A DNA stretch of 64,000 nucleotides from Kosakonia pseudosacchari (GCF_900184035.1 NZ_FXWP01000023.1:48961-112960), one strand, 5' to 3'. Numbered from the stretch's first letter, positions 45,362-55,378 are shown. Notes: generated by a model not told the origin, from the letters alone. Translations and numbers: made by a program.

Positions 45362-45954
45362 AGCTGTTTCGCGAAATAGTCCGGGATGGTGGTTTTATCC
45401 GTTACCAGGATGCTGGTAATGCCCAGTTGTTCCGCACCGGCGATATTGTCGGCATTGTCGTCGAAAAAGACGCTATCTTCGGCAGAAAAACCTTCGCGCG
45501 CCAGTACCTGCTGATAAATTCGCGCTTCGGGTTTGCGCATTCCCATCTCCTGGGAAAGATAAATATGGTCAGCCGCCGCCTGAATTTCCGGATATTGCTC
45601 CGGCCAGTATGTGGTGTGCAGACGGTTAGTATTCGACAGCACGACGACCCGATGCCCCTGCTCACGCAATTTGTACATGATGTCGACGACTTCTTTGCGC
45701 AGCGCGACAAACACCGCCTGCCAGCCGGTGGAAAACTGCTCGTAGCTGAGCGGGAGTTCCATTTCATGACACAGCGCTTTGGCGAAATCTTCGTCACTGA
45801 TTTCCCCACGTTCATGCTGATGAAACGGCTCGCCCATGGTGAAACTTTGCTTTAAGGTCGCCAGCGGCACACGGCTAAAATCGCTCCAGGCACCCAGCAC
45901 CCTGTTGAAGTCGATGTCGACAATCACGTTACCTAAATCAAAGATATAGAGCAT
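45355..45954 (-). CDS. yihX: HAD-family alpha-D-glucose-1-phosphate phosphatase YihX
   Basis: Haloacid-dehalogenase phosphatase reported to act on alpha-glucose-1-phosphate. 199 residues. Motif I is [15 protein letters not shown], motif [10 protein letters not shown], motif III the lysine in [11 protein letters not shown], and motif [15 protein letters not shown]. First gene of the yihX-yihY-dtd-fabY operon. E. coli has the sulfoquinovose cluster between yihX and bipA; here only 142 bases separate them. Confidence 0.95.
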   Translation of the reverse strand: MLYIFDLGNVIVDIDFNRVLGAWSDFSRVPLATLKQSFTMGEPFHQHERGEISDEDFAKALCHEMELPLSYEQFSTGWQAVFVALRKEVVDIMYKLREQGHRVVVLSNTNRLHTTYWPEQYPEIQAAADHIYLSQEMGMRKPEARIYQQVLAREGFSAEDSVFFDDNADNIAGAEQLGITSILVTDKTTIPDYFAKQLC

Positions 45955-46046
45955 TTCTCTCTCCTTGCCAGCCGTGGAGAGTTAACTGTAGCGGGAAAGT
46001 TCTGACTTGAATAGTTCGCGGCTTCACGCGAAGAGGATACGGGCAT

Positions 46047-46076
46047 AAAAAAAACCGCTGATTTTCAGCGGCTTTT
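46047..46076. terminator. Terminator of bipA
   Basis: CCGCTGA-TTT-TCAGCGG flanked by eight A (46047-46054) and by CTTTTT, so it can act on both strands; downstream of bipA it has the full T-run. Confidence 0.85.
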
Positions 46077-46096
46077 TACAGGCAAATAAAGCGGGA

Positions 46097-47920
46097 TTAC
46101 TCTTCTTTCGCCCCGCGCATTGCGCGTTTACGGTCGTTTTCCGTCAGGTGACGTTTACGAATACGGATAGAGAGCGGGGTCACTTCTACCAGTTCGTCGT
46201 CATCGATGAACTCCAGAGCTTGCTCCAGCGTCATTTTCACCGGCGGAACCAGAACCGTGGCTTCGTCTGTACCAGACGCACGCATGTTGGTCAGTTTCTT
46301 ACCGGTCAGGCAGTTTACCGTCAGGTCGTTGGAACGGCTGTGAATACCGATGATCTGGCCTTCATACACTTCCGCGCCGTGACCGAGGAACAACTTACCG
46401 CGATCTTGCAGACCGAACAGGGCGAACGCAACCGCTTTACCCTGACCGTTGGAGATCAGCACGCCGTTGTTACGCTGGCCCACTTCGCCCGGACGAACAT
46501 CGTCGTAATGGCTGAAGGTGGAGTACAGCAGACCAGTACCGGAAGTCATGGTCATGAACTCAGAACGGAAGCCGATCAGACCACGGCTTGGGATCACGTA
46601 GTCGAGACGTACGCGGCCTTTGCCGTCCGGATTCATATTTTTCAGATCGCCTTTACGCTCACCCAGCGCCTGCATCACAGAACCCTGGTGCTGCTCTTCA
46701 ACGTCCAGCGTGACGTTTTCGAACGGCTCTTGTTTGCGGCCATCGATTTCACGGAAGATAACTTTCGGACGGGAAACCGCCATTTCGAAACCTTCACGAC
46801 GCATATTCTCGATAAGCACGGACAAGTGCAGCTCACCACGGCCGGAAACGCGGAATGCGTCAGCGTCTTCGGTCTCTTCAACGCGCAGCGCAACGTTGTG
46901 CACCAGCTCTTTGTTCAGGCGGTCGAGGATTTGACGTGAAGTCACGTACTTACCTTCTTTACCACAGAACGGAGAGGTGTTGACGTTGAAGAACATGGTC
47001 ACGGTCGGTTCATCAACAGACAGCGCCGGCAGCGCTTCGACGTTCTGCGGATCGCAGATAGTGTCGGAGATGTTCAGCTCGCCCAGACCGGTGATCGCAA
47101 TGATGTCGCCCGCTTCTGCGATTTCGCTATCAATACGCTCCAGCCCCAGGTGGGTCAGCACTTTACCGACTTTACCGTTACGGGTTTTGCCTTCGCTATC
47201 AATGATAGTGACTTGCTGGTTCGGTTTTACTTTACCGCGCTTGATACGACCGATGCCGATTACACCAACATAGTTGTTGTAGTCGAGCTGGGAGATCTGC
47301 ATCTGGAACGTGCCGTCGAGATCGACGTTCGGTGCAGGGACATGGTCAACAATCGCCTGGTACAGCGGGGTCATGTCTTCAGCCATGTCTTCGTGGTCCA
47401 TACCCGCGATACCGTTCAGCGCAGAAGCGTAAACGATCGGGAAGTCCAGCTGCTCGTCGGTCGCATCCAGGTTTACGAACAGGTCGAACACCTGATCGAC
47501 AACCCAGTCCGGACGCGCGCCAGGACGGTCAACTTTGTTGATTACCACAATCGGTTTCAGGCCATGGGCAAATGCTTTTTTGGTCACGAAACGCGTTTGC
47601 GGCATAGGGCCGTCAAATGCGTCAACCACCAGCAGCACGGAATCGACCATGGACATCACACGCTCAACTTCACCACCGAAGTCGGCGTGCCCTGGGGTAT
47701 CAACGATGTTGATACGGTAATCATTCCATTTGATAGCGGTGTTTTTAGCGAGGATGGTAATCCCACGCTCTTTCTCCAAATCGTTGGAGTCCATCACACG
47801 CTCTTGAGTTTCAGCACGTTCGTCGAACGTACCGGATTGCTGCAGCAGCTTGTCAACCAGGGTCGTTTTACCGTGGTCAACGTGAGCAATGATGGCGATG
47901 TTACGCAGATTTTCGATCAC
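46097..47920 (-). CDS. bipA: Ribosome-associated GTPase BipA/TypA
   Basis: Translational GTPase involved in 50S assembly and in stress and low-temperature growth. 607 residues, the E. coli length. G1 [10 protein letters not shown], switch [11 protein letters not shown]4 [12 protein letters not shown]-like domains III and V follow, then the BipA-specific C-terminal domain ([20 protein letters not shown]). Divergent from glnA across the glnA control region. Confidence 0.97.
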   Translation of the reverse strand: MIENLRNIAIIAHVDHGKTTLVDKLLQQSGTFDERAETQERVMDSNDLEKERGITILAKNTAIKWNDYRINIVDTPGHADFGGEVERVMSMVDSVLLVVDAFDGPMPQTRFVTKKAFAHGLKPIVVINKVDRPGARPDWVVDQVFDLFVNLDATDEQLDFPIVYASALNGIAGMDHEDMAEDMTPLYQAIVDHVPAPNVDLDGTFQMQISQLDYNNYVGVIGIGRIKRGKVKPNQQVTIIDSEGKTRNGKVGKVLTHLGLERIDSEIAEAGDIIAITGLGELNISDTICDPQNVEALPALSVDEPTVTMFFNVNTSPFCGKEGKYVTSRQILDRLNKELVHNVALRVEETEDADAFRVSGRGELHLSVLIENMRREGFEMAVSRPKVIFREIDGRKQEPFENVTLDVEEQHQGSVMQALGERKGDLKNMNPDGKGRVRLDYVIPSRGLIGFRSEFMTMTSGTGLLYSTFSHYDDVRPGEVGQRNNGVLISNGQGKAVAFALFGLQDRGKLFLGHGAEVYEGQIIGIHSRSNDLTVNCLTGKKLTNMRASGTDEATVLVPPVKMTLEQALEFIDDDELVEVTPLSIRIRKRHLTENDRKRAMRGAKEE

Positions 47921-48071
47921 AACTTTGCCTCAGGCATTAGAAATAGCGCGTTATTGTACACGTATTAATCGAAGGACTAAACAGGATCACAAACATCCTC
48001 CGCAAACAAGTATTGCAGAGTTGCTTTGTGATCGCTTTCACGGAGCGTTAAAAGGGGCATTTAACGAAAAT

Positions 48072-48153
48072 TGCACCAATATAGTGCCCAATGTTCACAT
48101 AAAGGCACTATATTGGTGCAACATAACCATCATGGTGCAGCCCTTTTGCACTA
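48072..48153 (+). promoter_or_regulatory. NtrC enhancer sites upstream of glnA
   Basis: TGCACCAATATAGTGCC (48072-48088) and GGCACTATATTGGTGCA (48104-48120) match the TGCACC-N5-GGTGCA NtrC consensus and lie about 75-120 bases before the sigma-54 promoter. A weaker pair of half-sites, TGGTGCA and TGCACTA, occupies 48133-48153. As in E. coli, these also govern the glnAp1 promoter. Confidence 0.85.
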
Positions 48154-48192
48154 TACCGAGCATGATAACGCCTTTTTAGGGGCATTTAAAAG

Positions 48193-48210
48193 TTGGCATA
48201 GATTTCGCTT
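48193..48210 (+). promoter_or_regulatory. Sigma-54 promoter glnAp2
   Basis: TTGGCATAGATTTCGCTT has GG (48195-48196) and GC (48207-48208) ten bases apart, the -24/-12 pattern of sigma-54, and matches E. coli glnAp2. Transcription would begin near 48220. Confidence 0.88.
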
Positions 48211-48300
48211 TAACGATTGTACGATAACTACGCCAGCTTACGTAGTAATTAGAAGACCTCGTTACCACGACGACAATGACAAATCCGGGAGAGTTTAAGT

Positions 48301-49710
48301 ATGTCCGCTGAACACGTTTTGACGATGCTGAATGAGCACGAAGTGAAGTTTGTCGATCTGCGCTTCACCGATACCAAAGGTAAAGAACAGCACGTCACTA
48401 TCCCAGCCCATCAGGTAAACGCCGACTTCTTTGAAGAAGGTAAAATGTTTGATGGTTCTTCGATTGGTGGCTGGAAAGGCATCAACGAATCAGACATGGT
48501 GCTGATGCCGGACGCGACTACCGCTGTCATTGACCCGTTCTACGAAGAGTCTACTCTGATTATTCGTTGCGATATCCTCGAGCCAGGCACCATGCAGGGC
48601 TACGATCGTGACCCGCGCTCCATCGCTAAACGCGCTGAAGAGTACCTGCGCTCCACCGGTCTGGCAGACACCGTGCTGTTCGGGCCAGAGCCGGAATTCT
48701 TCCTGTTCGACGACGTGCGCTTCGGCAGCTCCATTTCCGGTTCCAGCGTTGCTATCGACGATATCGAAGGCGCATGGAACACCTCCACCAAATACGAAGG
48801 TGGTAACAAAGGTCACCGTCCGGCAGTGAAAGGCGGTTACTTCCCGGTTCCGCCGGTAGATTCATCACAGGATCTGCGTTCCACCATGTGTCTGGTGATG
48901 GAAGAGATGGGCCTGGTTGTTGAAGCTCACCACCACGAAGTGGCAACGGCTGGTCAGAACGAAGTGGCTACTCGCTTCAACACCATGACCAAAAAAGCGG
49001 ACGAAATTCAGATTTACAAATATGTGGTGCACAACGTTGCTCACCGCTTCGGCAAAACCGCGACCTTTATGCCGAAACCGATGTTCGGTGATAACGGTTC
49101 CGGTATGCACTGCCACATGTCTCTGTCCAAGAACGGCACGAACCTGTTCTCTGGCGACAAGTACGCTGGCCTGTCTGAAATGGCGCTGTACTACATTGGC
49201 GGCGTAATCAAACACGCAAAAGCGATCAACGCCCTGTCTAACCCGACCACCAACTCTTACAAGCGTCTGGTCCCGGGTTATGAAGCACCGGTCATGCTGG
49301 CTTACTCTGCACGTAACCGTTCTGCTTCTATCCGTATTCCGGTTGTGGCTTCACCGAAAGCGCGTCGTATCGAAGTGCGCTTCCCGGACCCGGCTGCTAA
49401 CCCGTACCTGTGCTTCGCAGCGCTGCTGATGGCCGGTCTGGATGGTATTAAAAACAAAATCCACCCGGGCGAAGCAATGGACAAAAACCTGTATGACCTG
49501 CCGGCTGAAGAAGCGAAAGAGATCCCGCAGGTTGCAGGCTCTCTGGAAGAAGCGCTCAACGCGCTGGATGCCGACCGCGAGTTCCTGACTGCCGGTGGCG
49601 TGTTCACCGACGACGCTATCGATGCTTACATCGCGCTGCGTATGGAAGAGAACGACCGCGTTCGTATGACGCCGCACCCGGTAGAGTTCGAACTGTACTA
49701 CAGCGTTTAA
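48301..49710 (+). CDS. glnA: Glutamine synthetase GlnA
   Basis: Dodecameric type I enzyme making glutamine from glutamate, ammonia and ATP, the main route of ammonia assimilation under nitrogen limitation. 469 residues, the E. coli length. Visible signatures: [17 protein letters not shown], the ATP-binding [16 protein letters not shown] block and [26 protein letters not shown]. The adenylylation tyrosine is in [11 protein letters not shown] (residue 398 with Met). Followed by glnLG, with an sRNA-rich 3' region between. Confidence 0.98.
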   Translation: MSAEHVLTMLNEHEVKFVDLRFTDTKGKEQHVTIPAHQVNADFFEEGKMFDGSSIGGWKGINESDMVLMPDATTAVIDPFYEESTLIIRCDILEPGTMQGYDRDPRSIAKRAEEYLRSTGLADTVLFGPEPEFFLFDDVRFGSSISGSSVAIDDIEGAWNTSTKYEGGNKGHRPAVKGGYFPVPPVDSSQDLRSTMCLVMEEMGLVVEAHHHEVATAGQNEVATRFNTMTKKADEIQIYKYVVHNVAHRFGKTATFMPKPMFGDNGSGMHCHMSLSKNGTNLFSGDKYAGLSEMALYYIGGVIKHAKAINALSNPTTNSYKRLVPGYEAPVMLAYSARNRSASIRIPVVASPKARRIEVRFPDPAANPYLCFAALLMAGLDGIKNKIHPGEAMDKNLYDLPAEEAKEIPQVAGSLEEALNALDADREFLTAGGVFTDDAIDAYIALRMEENDRVRMTPHPVEFELYYSV

Positions 49711-49887
49711 TATTAAGACTCGGCAGAAGTCTTGTCGCAGCAAGGCGGCAACCGAAGATGTCCCGATGAGCTTAGTCGATAAGTGATTCGGGCGAATGAG
49801 GGCAGCCAACGCCGCTACGGTGAGAAAGAGGCCAGAGGATTTTTAGTTGCCGTGGAACTTTTAGCCCATCCCTGGATGGGCTTTTTT
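49711..49887 (+). ncRNA. glnZ: Probable GlnZ small RNA in the glnA 3' UTR
   Basis: The 177 bases after glnA end in a strong terminator and code for nothing. In E. coli and Salmonella the same place yields GlnZ, an Hfq-binding RNA released from glnA mRNA under nitrogen limitation. I recognise the location and terminator rather than the full sequence, and the 5' end is not determined. Confidence 0.55.
49864..49887 (+). terminator. Terminator after glnA
   Basis: GCCCATCC / GGATGGGC followed by six T (49882-49887). Partial read-through would feed glnLG. Confidence 0.85.
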
Positions 49888-49932
49888 CTCCACCAACAAC
49901 CTGATCTAACGCGCTTTTTACCAATAAAACGC

Positions 49933-49954
49933 TATACTGCACTAAATTGGTGCA
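49933..49954 (+). promoter_or_regulatory. glnL promoter and NtrC repressor site
   Basis: TATACT (49933-49938) fits a -10 hexamer and runs into TGCACTAAATTGGTGCA (49938-49954), an NtrC site. In E. coli NtrC bound here represses glnLp under nitrogen excess. Confidence 0.7.
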
Positions 49955-49974
49955 CACCTCCGGGAGACTGCTAA

Positions 49975-51024
49975 ATGGCAAGCGGCGTGCTGCCCGATGC
50001 TGGGCAGATCCTCAATTCTTTGATCAACAGCATCTTGCTGGTTGATGACGACCTGGCGGTACATTACGCCAACCCTGCGGCACAGCAACTGCTGGCGCAA
50101 AGTTCTCGTAAGCTATTCGGCACACCGCTCCCCGAACTGCTGAGTTACTTTTCACTGAACATCGATTTGATGCGGGAAAGTTTGCACGCCGGGCAGGGGT
50201 TTACCGATAACGAAGTGACACTCGTTATCGACGGGCGCTCACACATTCTTTCGCTGACGGCGCAACGTCTGCCGGATGGTTTGATTCTGCTGGAAATGGC
50301 GCCGATGGATAACCAGCGCCGTCTTAGCCAGGAGCAACTCCAGCACGCCCAACAAGTTGCGGCGCGCGATCTGGTACGCGGTCTGGCGCATGAAATTAAA
50401 AACCCGCTTGGCGGTTTACGCGGCGCGGCGCAGTTGCTGAGCAAAGCTCTGCCCGATCCGGCACTGCTGGAATACACCAAAGTGATCATTGAGCAGGCTG
50501 ACCGCTTGCGTAACCTGGTGGATCGCCTGTTGGGGCCGCAACAGCCGGGGATGCATGTTACCGAAAGCATTCACAAAGTGGCCGAGCGCGTGGTGAAACT
50601 GGTTTCAATGGAGCTGCCGGATAATGTCATCTTAACCCGTGATTACGATCCGAGTTTGCCGGAGCTCGCGCACGATCCCGACCAAATTGAGCAGGTTTTA
50701 CTGAATATTGTGCGTAACGCTTTGCAAGCGCTGGGGCCGGAAGGGGGCGAAATCATTCTGCGCACCCGTACCGCCTTCCAGCTGACGCTGCACGGTGTGC
50801 GTTATCGCCTTGCGGCGAGAATAGATGTGGAAGATAACGGCCCGGGTATTCCGTCGCAGCTCCAGGATACATTGTTCTATCCGATGGTGAGCGGGCGCGA
50901 AGGCGGTACCGGGCTTGGATTATCTATCGCACGCAGTTTGATTGATCAACATTCTGGCAAAATTGAATTTACCAGTTGGCCAGGCCATACCGAATTCTCG
51001 GTATTTCTGCCTATTCGGAAGTAG
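49975..51024 (+). CDS. glnL: Nitrogen sensor histidine kinase/phosphatase NtrB (GlnL)
   Basis: Cytosolic two-component sensor that phosphorylates or dephosphorylates NtrC depending on PII. 349 residues, the E. coli length. PAS domain about 10-75 ([25 protein letters not shown]). H-box [17 protein letters not shown] with H139. ATPase domain has [16 protein letters not shown] and [11 protein letters not shown]. Starts 264 bases after glnA behind its own promoter. Confidence 0.97.
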   Translation: MASGVLPDAGQILNSLINSILLVDDDLAVHYANPAAQQLLAQSSRKLFGTPLPELLSYFSLNIDLMRESLHAGQGFTDNEVTLVIDGRSHILSLTAQRLPDGLILLEMAPMDNQRRLSQEQLQHAQQVAARDLVRGLAHEIKNPLGGLRGAAQLLSKALPDPALLEYTKVIIEQADRLRNLVDRLLGPQQPGMHVTESIHKVAERVVKLVSMELPDNVILTRDYDPSLPELAHDPDQIEQVLLNIVRNALQALGPEGGEIILRTRTAFQLTLHGVRYRLAARIDVEDNGPGIPSQLQDTLFYPMVSGREGGTGLGLSIARSLIDQHSGKIEFTSWPGHTEFSVFLPIRK

Positions 51025-51032
51025 AGGTGTTT

Positions 51033-52442
51033 ATGCAACGAGGGATAGTCTGGATCGTTGATGACGATAGCTCCATCCGTTGGGTGCTGGAACGCGCGCT
51101 CACCGGGGCAGGCTTGAGTTGTACAACGTTTGAAAGTGCCAATGAAGTGCTAGATGCACTCACCACCAAAACCCCGGATGTACTGCTTTCGGATATTCGT
51201 ATGCCAGGGATGGATGGTCTTGCGTTACTGAAACAGATCAAACAGCGCCATCCGATGCTCCCGGTCATCATTATGACCGCGCATTCCGATCTTGATGCGG
51301 CGGTAAGCGCGTATCAGCAAGGGGCATTCGATTATCTGCCCAAACCGTTTGATATCGACGAAGCTGTTGCGCTGGTTGAGCGCGCTATCAGCCATTATCA
51401 GGAACAGCAGCAGCCGCGCAATGTGCAAGCCAGCGGCCCGACAACAGACATTATCGGCGAAGCACCGGCGATGCAGGATGTGTTTCGCATTATCGGTCGC
51501 CTGTCGCGCTCGTCGATCAGCGTATTGATTAATGGTGAATCGGGGACCGGTAAAGAACTGGTGGCACATGCGCTGCATCGCCACAGCCCGCGCGTGAAAG
51601 CGCCCTTTATCGCCCTCAATATGGCCGCCATTCCGAAGGATTTGATTGAATCGGAACTGTTTGGTCACGAAAAAGGGGCGTTTACCGGCGCGAATACGAT
51701 TCGTCAGGGACGTTTTGAGCAAGCCGATGGCGGGACACTGTTTCTGGACGAAATAGGCGATATGCCGCTGGATGTGCAGACACGTTTGCTGCGCGTACTG
51801 GCCGATGGTCAATTTTACCGCGTTGGCGGCTATGCGCCGGTGAAGGTCGATGTCCGCATTATCGCCGCCACGCACCAGAATCTGGAACAGCGCGTTCAGG
51901 AGGGCAAATTCCGTGAGGATCTGTTCCACCGCCTGAACGTGATCCGCGTCCATTTGCCGCCGCTGCGCGAACGCCGGGAAGATATTCCACGTTTAGCACG
52001 CCACTTTTTGCAAGTCGCCGCACGTGAACTGGGTGTGGAAACGAAACAATTGCATCCGGAAACTGAAACCGCGTTAACGCGTCTGGCATGGCCGGGGAAC
52101 GTCCGCCAGCTGGAAAACACCTGCCGCTGGTTAACGGTTATGGCCGCAGGCCAGGAAGTGTTGATTCAGGATTTACCAAGCGAGTTGTTCGAAACCACCG
52201 TGCCGGACAGCCCTTCGCAGAGTCTGCCGGACAGTTGGGCAACACTGCTGGCGCAATGGGCGGATCGCGCATTACGTTCCGGTCATCAAAACCTGCTTTC
52301 AGAAGCGCAACCGGAAATGGAGCGTACCTTACTGACTACGGCGCTGCGTCACACACAGGGCCACAAACAGGAAGCGGCGCGACTGCTCGGATGGGGTCGT
52401 AACACCCTGACGCGTAAGTTGAAAGAGCTGGGAATGGAATAG
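51033..52442 (+). CDS. glnG: Nitrogen response regulator NtrC (GlnG)
   Basis: Sigma-54-dependent activator of nitrogen-limitation genes, including glnA. ATG at 51033, after GTAGAGGTG, gives 469 residues as in E. coli; the frame extends upstream into glnL but without support. Receiver domain with D54 (LLSDIRMPG). AAA+ domain with Walker A GESGTGKE, the sigma-54-contact loop GAFTGA and Walker [14 protein letters not shown]-terminal Fis-type HTH ([24 protein letters not shown]). Confidence 0.97.
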   Translation: MQRGIVWIVDDDSSIRWVLERALTGAGLSCTTFESANEVLDALTTKTPDVLLSDIRMPGMDGLALLKQIKQRHPMLPVIIMTAHSDLDAAVSAYQQGAFDYLPKPFDIDEAVALVERAISHYQEQQQPRNVQASGPTTDIIGEAPAMQDVFRIIGRLSRSSISVLINGESGTGKELVAHALHRHSPRVKAPFIALNMAAIPKDLIESELFGHEKGAFTGANTIRQGRFEQADGGTLFLDEIGDMPLDVQTRLLRVLADGQFYRVGGYAPVKVDVRIIAATHQNLEQRVQEGKFREDLFHRLNVIRVHLPPLRERREDIPRLARHFLQVAARELGVETKQLHPETETALTRLAWPGNVRQLENTCRWLTVMAAGQEVLIQDLPSELFETTVPDSPSQSLPDSWATLLAQWADRALRSGHQNLLSEAQPEMERTLLTTALRHTQGHKQEAARLLGWGRNTLTRKLKELGME

Positions 52443-52552
52443 CCGGCAGGTGAAGTGTAAAGAATGAACCGCGATCGCAAATTGCCGTTATTTTGCGCTT
52501 TACTGTTACCGGCAGTGACGTATGATCTTGCCCGTTCATGGGAGAGGTCATC

Positions 52553-52675
52553 ATGCTGGAATCATTAATCAATGTGGTCACTGCAGGCGTAGAAGCAGGC
52601 GCGTCGGCAAGCCACACACCGCAAACGGCCATCGCGGCTGTTCTGTGTGCCGCGTTGGTTGGGCTGTTTAGCTAA
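52553..52675 (+). CDS. yshB: Small membrane protein YshB
   Basis: 40-codon gene with GGAGAGG 6 bases upstream of ATG 52553. It reads MLESLINVVT, then a variable linker, then SHTPQTAIAAVLCAALVGLFS, clearly the E. coli YshB protein (36 residues) which sits at the same place between glnG and hemN. The single hydrophobic helix is about residues 24-40. Here the linker is about four residues longer (AGVEAGASA). YshB has been implicated in intracellular survival of Salmonella; its molecular role is unknown. Too short for many gene callers. Confidence 0.88.
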   Translation: MLESLINVVTAGVEAGASASHTPQTAIAAVLCAALVGLFS

Positions 52676-52691
52676 CCTTCGCGTTATACTG

Positions 52692-52735
52692 CGCTTATCA
52701 GGCCTACAGAACGTGTTTTGTAGGCTTGATGCGCC
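52692..52735. repeat. REP-type element between yshB and hemN
   Basis: TGCGCTTATCAGGCCTACA followed by TGTAGGCTTGATGCGCC in inverse orientation gives a complete palindromic unit (BIME-like) with the REP core CTTATCAGGCCTAC. It lies at the convergent 3' ends of yshB and hemN. Confidence 0.75.
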
Positions 52736-52742
52736 GTCTTCG

Positions 52743-54116
52743 TTAAATCACTCGTGAAAACTGCTGCAAACGCGCTTTGCGACGCAGATAAGCATCGAAA
52801 CACATGCAGATATTGCGGATCAGCAAACGCCCTTTCGCTGTGACCTGCAACCCTTGCTCGCTCATCGCCACCAGCCCGTCCTCCACCAGCGGCGCCAGCA
52901 GGCGCAAATCCTCGGCAAAATAGTCACGGAAGTTAAGATCCCAGGCGCGCTCCACCGCAGCGAACTCGAGGCGGAAGTTGCAAATCAGCCCTTTGATCAC
53001 ATCGCGGCGAATACAGTCGTCACGGGTTAATGCGATACCGCGCCACAGCGCATTTCCGCGCTCGTCCACTTGCTGATAATAGTGTTTCAACTCTTTTTGG
53101 TTTTGCGCGTAGCTATCGCCGATCATACTAATGGCAGAAACACCCAGCCCCAGCAGATCGCTGTCGCCCTGCGTGGTGTACCCCTGGAAATTACGGTGCA
53201 ATACACCTTCACGCTGAGCAATAGCGAGCTCGTCGTCCGGGCGGGCAAAGTGATCCATGCCAATAAACTGGTAACCGGAACCGGTCAGCGAAGTGATAGT
53301 TTGCTGCAAAATGTCGAGCTTCTGCTGCGCCGTTGGCAAATCAACGTCTTTAATTTTGCGCTGCGCGGCGAACAGTGTCGGCAAATGCGCGTAGTTAAAA
53401 ACGCTCAGGCGATCCGGGCTAAGCGCCGCCACGCGTTGTAACGTAAAAGCGAAGCTTTCCGGCGTCTGTTTTGGCAGGCCGTAAATCAGGTCAATATTGG
53501 TCGAGGTAAAACCAATATCGCGGGCATGATTGAGCAGCGCGAAGATAAACTCTTCATCCTGCTCGCGGTTGACCAGACGCTGAACCTCTTTGTTGAAATC
53601 CTGCACGCCCATGCTCAGGCGATTAAAGCCTTCGCTGCGCAGATGATCGAGCACATCCAGTTCGATTTCCCGCGGATCAACTTCGATCGAGATTTCCGCA
53701 TCAGCATTAAACGCAAAATGACCGCGCAACAGGTTCATCAGACGGCTGATTTGCGCTTTGTTCAGATAGGTCGGCGTACCGCCGCCCCAGTGCAACTGGC
53801 TGACGTGGCGACCAGAAAAAAGCGGTGCGCGGTGAATAATTTCCTGCTCGAGCGCGTCCAGATACTGATCGGCTTTATGCTGCTGACGGGTGACAATCTT
53901 ATTGCAGCCGCAGAAGTAGCACAGCTTGTGACAAAACGGGATATGCACATACAGCGACAGCGGTCGCTCAGGATAACGCGCCACAGCCTGGCGAAAATCG
54001 TCTTCGCCGTAAGCGTCGGAAAACTCCAGCGCGGTAGGATATGAGGTGTAACGCGGCCCGGAATAGTTATATTTCTGGATCAGGGCCAGGTCCCAGTCGA
54101 TGACTTGCTCAGACAT
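52743..54116 (-). CDS. hemN: Oxygen-independent coproporphyrinogen III dehydrogenase HemN
   Basis: Radical-SAM enzyme for anaerobic haem synthesis, converting coproporphyrinogen III to protoporphyrinogen IX. 457 residues, the E. coli length. The 4Fe-4S/SAM motif CHKLCYFCGCN (CxxxCxxC) is near residue 62; HWGGGTPTYL and the HemN C-terminal domain follow. GGAG with TAA of the upstream small ORF embedded precedes the ATG. Confidence 0.97.
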   Translation of the reverse strand: MSEQVIDWDLALIQKYNYSGPRYTSYPTALEFSDAYGEDDFRQAVARYPERPLSLYVHIPFCHKLCYFCGCNKIVTRQQHKADQYLDALEQEIIHRAPLFSGRHVSQLHWGGGTPTYLNKAQISRLMNLLRGHFAFNADAEISIEVDPREIELDVLDHLRSEGFNRLSMGVQDFNKEVQRLVNREQDEEFIFALLNHARDIGFTSTNIDLIYGLPKQTPESFAFTLQRVAALSPDRLSVFNYAHLPTLFAAQRKIKDVDLPTAQQKLDILQQTITSLTGSGYQFIGMDHFARPDDELAIAQREGVLHRNFQGYTTQGDSDLLGLGVSAISMIGDSYAQNQKELKHYYQQVDERGNALWRGIALTRDDCIRRDVIKGLICNFRLEFAAVERAWDLNFRDYFAEDLRLLAPLVEDGLVAMSEQGLQVTAKGRLLIRNICMCFDAYLRRKARLQQFSRVI

Positions 54117-54119
54117 TGT

Positions 54120-54293
54120 TTACTCCTTCCGATGACGCTGCTGGCGGTTCCGGCGGCCCGGCCTGACCTCGTTTCTGGTCATAAGCCGGTTGCGCAGCCA
54201 CAGTTTGCGCCGCGACAACCGCTGTAGTTTAACGAATAACCACACCAGATAACATATAACCGGAAGGGTTATAAGCAGGACAGAAAGCCCCAT
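54120..54293 (-). CDS. Predicted small membrane protein between yihI and hemN
   Basis: 57-codon frame on the minus strand from ATG 54293 to TAA 54120. It begins nine bases after the yihI stop and ends inside the hemN ribosome-binding site (GGAGTAA), so it fills the gap exactly, as real operon genes do. The N-terminus is a single hydrophobic helix (MGLSVLLITLPVICYLVWLF), followed by a strongly basic tail (KLQRLSRRKLWLR ... RRNRQQRHRKE), a typical inner-membrane single-span layout. No clear Shine-Dalgarno is visible and I do not recognise the protein. Confidence 0.55.
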   Translation of the reverse strand: MGLSVLLITLPVICYLVWLFVKLQRLSRRKLWLRNRLMTRNEVRPGRRNRQQRHRKE

Positions 54294-54302
54294 AGAAAAG
54301 GA

Positions 54303-54803
54303 TTAGTTGCCGCCCTTCAGCAGACGCATCATATCTTCTTTGCCTTCTTCTTCCTCTTCTTCGTCATCATCGTAAGAGAGGCCGAGTTTCTGCATCAGTT
54401 CATCAATGCGATCCAGTTTGGCATCGACCCACGCCTGATCGTCAGCGCTCAGGGTTTCCCCCTCTTCCAGACGTTCCAGTAGCGCGTCCAGGCGCTCATC
54501 CGTTTCCAGCATTTCCAGCTCAGCCTGCGGTGAAAGCATAGGTTTCTCGCTCTTAGGTTTGTGCTGCTTGTTGACCGGCGTGTCGGTGACACCCAGCGGG
54601 ATCGGTTTTTTACTGCCAATACGCGGATCTTTTTGCTGTTTACTCCTTCCGGAGCCAGAAGCGCCGTCGCCACCGTTCGCACGGCTACCTGAAGCATTAC
54701 CGCGGTGCTTTTTCTCACGCTTACGATCGCGGCCTTCCTGATTTAACTCTTCACGGGTTTTACGGCGCACTTTACCGCGCGGATTGGTGGACGGTTTTTT
54801 CAT
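54303..54803 (-). CDS. yihI: Der GTPase-activating protein YihI
   Basis: Regulator of 50S biogenesis that stimulates the GTPase Der. 166 residues (169 in E. coli). Highly basic, disordered N-terminal half ([34 protein letters not shown]). Helical acidic C-terminal half ([18 protein letters not shown] ... [12 protein letters not shown]). Head of the yihI-small ORF-hemN direction; divergent to nothing, since CsrC is transcribed toward it on the same strand. Confidence 0.93.
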   Translation of the reverse strand: MKKPSTNPRGKVRRKTREELNQEGRDRKREKKHRGNASGSRANGGDGASGSGRSKQQKDPRIGSKKPIPLGVTDTPVNKQHKPKSEKPMLSPQAELEMLETDERLDALLERLEEGETLSADDQAWVDAKLDRIDELMQKLGLSYDDDEEEEEEGKEDMMRLLKGGN

Positions 54804-54870
54804 ATTAGTGATCTTAAGTCGTTTTTCATCAGTATAGAATTGCGGCGGAATCTAGCAGAAAGCAAGCAAA

Positions 54871-54907
54871 GAAAAAAGGCGACAGTGCAAACTGTCGCCT
54901 TTTTTCT
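54871..54907. terminator. Terminator of csrC
   Basis: AAAAAAGGCGACAGT / ACTGTCGCCTTTTTT stem (54872-54906) at the 3' end of CsrC; symmetrical, so it can act in both directions. Confidence 0.9.
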
Positions 54908-55107
54908 TGACCCTTCACCCGTAATGGGTTTTACATTCCGTGTTCGCTATCAACTTGCCCTGTTTATCCGTTAGCGTAGAACGTTCCCTGTTACGGTTCC
55001 TTTTCCTTGTTCAACGTCTTCTGACGTTAGTCTCCGGTCTTCGCCTCCTGGCGCTCCTGACCCCTCATTCCGTGAGTTATCCTTCCACAAGCAGCATCCG
55101 GCCTTGG
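54872..55107 (-). ncRNA. csrC: CsrC regulatory RNA
   Basis: Sequesters the RNA-binding protein CsrA through repeated GGA motifs in hairpin loops. The location between yihI and engB is that of E. coli csrC. On the minus strand it carries GGGTCAGGAGCGCCAGGAGG, as E. coli CsrC does, roughly a dozen GGA motifs in all, and a terminator GGCGACAG/CTGTCGCC followed by TTTTTTCTTT. The promoter at 55114-55141 places the 5' end near 55107, giving about 236 nt, close to the known 240-odd. Confidence 0.9.
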
Positions 55108-55113
55108 TGGGTT

Positions 55114-55141
55114 ACTTTACCCTTCTGAGCTAAACTGACAA
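55114..55141 (-). promoter_or_regulatory. csrC promoter
   Basis: On the minus strand TTGTCA (55136-55141) and TAAAGT (55114-55119) are separated by 16 bases. UvrY-P activation of csrC is known in E. coli; its binding site was not identified here. Confidence 0.6.
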
Positions 55142-55340
55142 GCAGGAAAAGCCCCAGAACCCGCAGTTTAAGAAAATTCTATATAGATAACCCTTTGATT
55201 AGAGACATTTTAGCCATTTTTTAATCTGCAACTTCTCCGAAAGTTCGTATAACGAAAAGGGCAAATATCTTACATATCGCACGGTAATGGCTCACAGCAG
55301 AGTTTCTGGCGAGAAAAACAGCCTTTTGCGTGGGTTCAGG

Positions 55341-55346
55341 TATAAT
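55341..55346 (+). promoter_or_regulatory. engB promoter -10
   Basis: TATAAT in CAGGTATAATCGCC, 33 bases before the engB start; a -35 could be TTGCGT (55326-55331), a somewhat short spacing. Confidence 0.5.
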
Positions 55347-55378
55347 CGCCGCATGCCTTGACGATGGAGACGACCATT

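Noticed and set aside
46148..47968. Two long plus-strand frames opposite bipA (46148-46939 and 47150-47968)
   Set aside because: Antisense shadows produced by biased codon use in bipA; no ribosome sites or recognisable domains.
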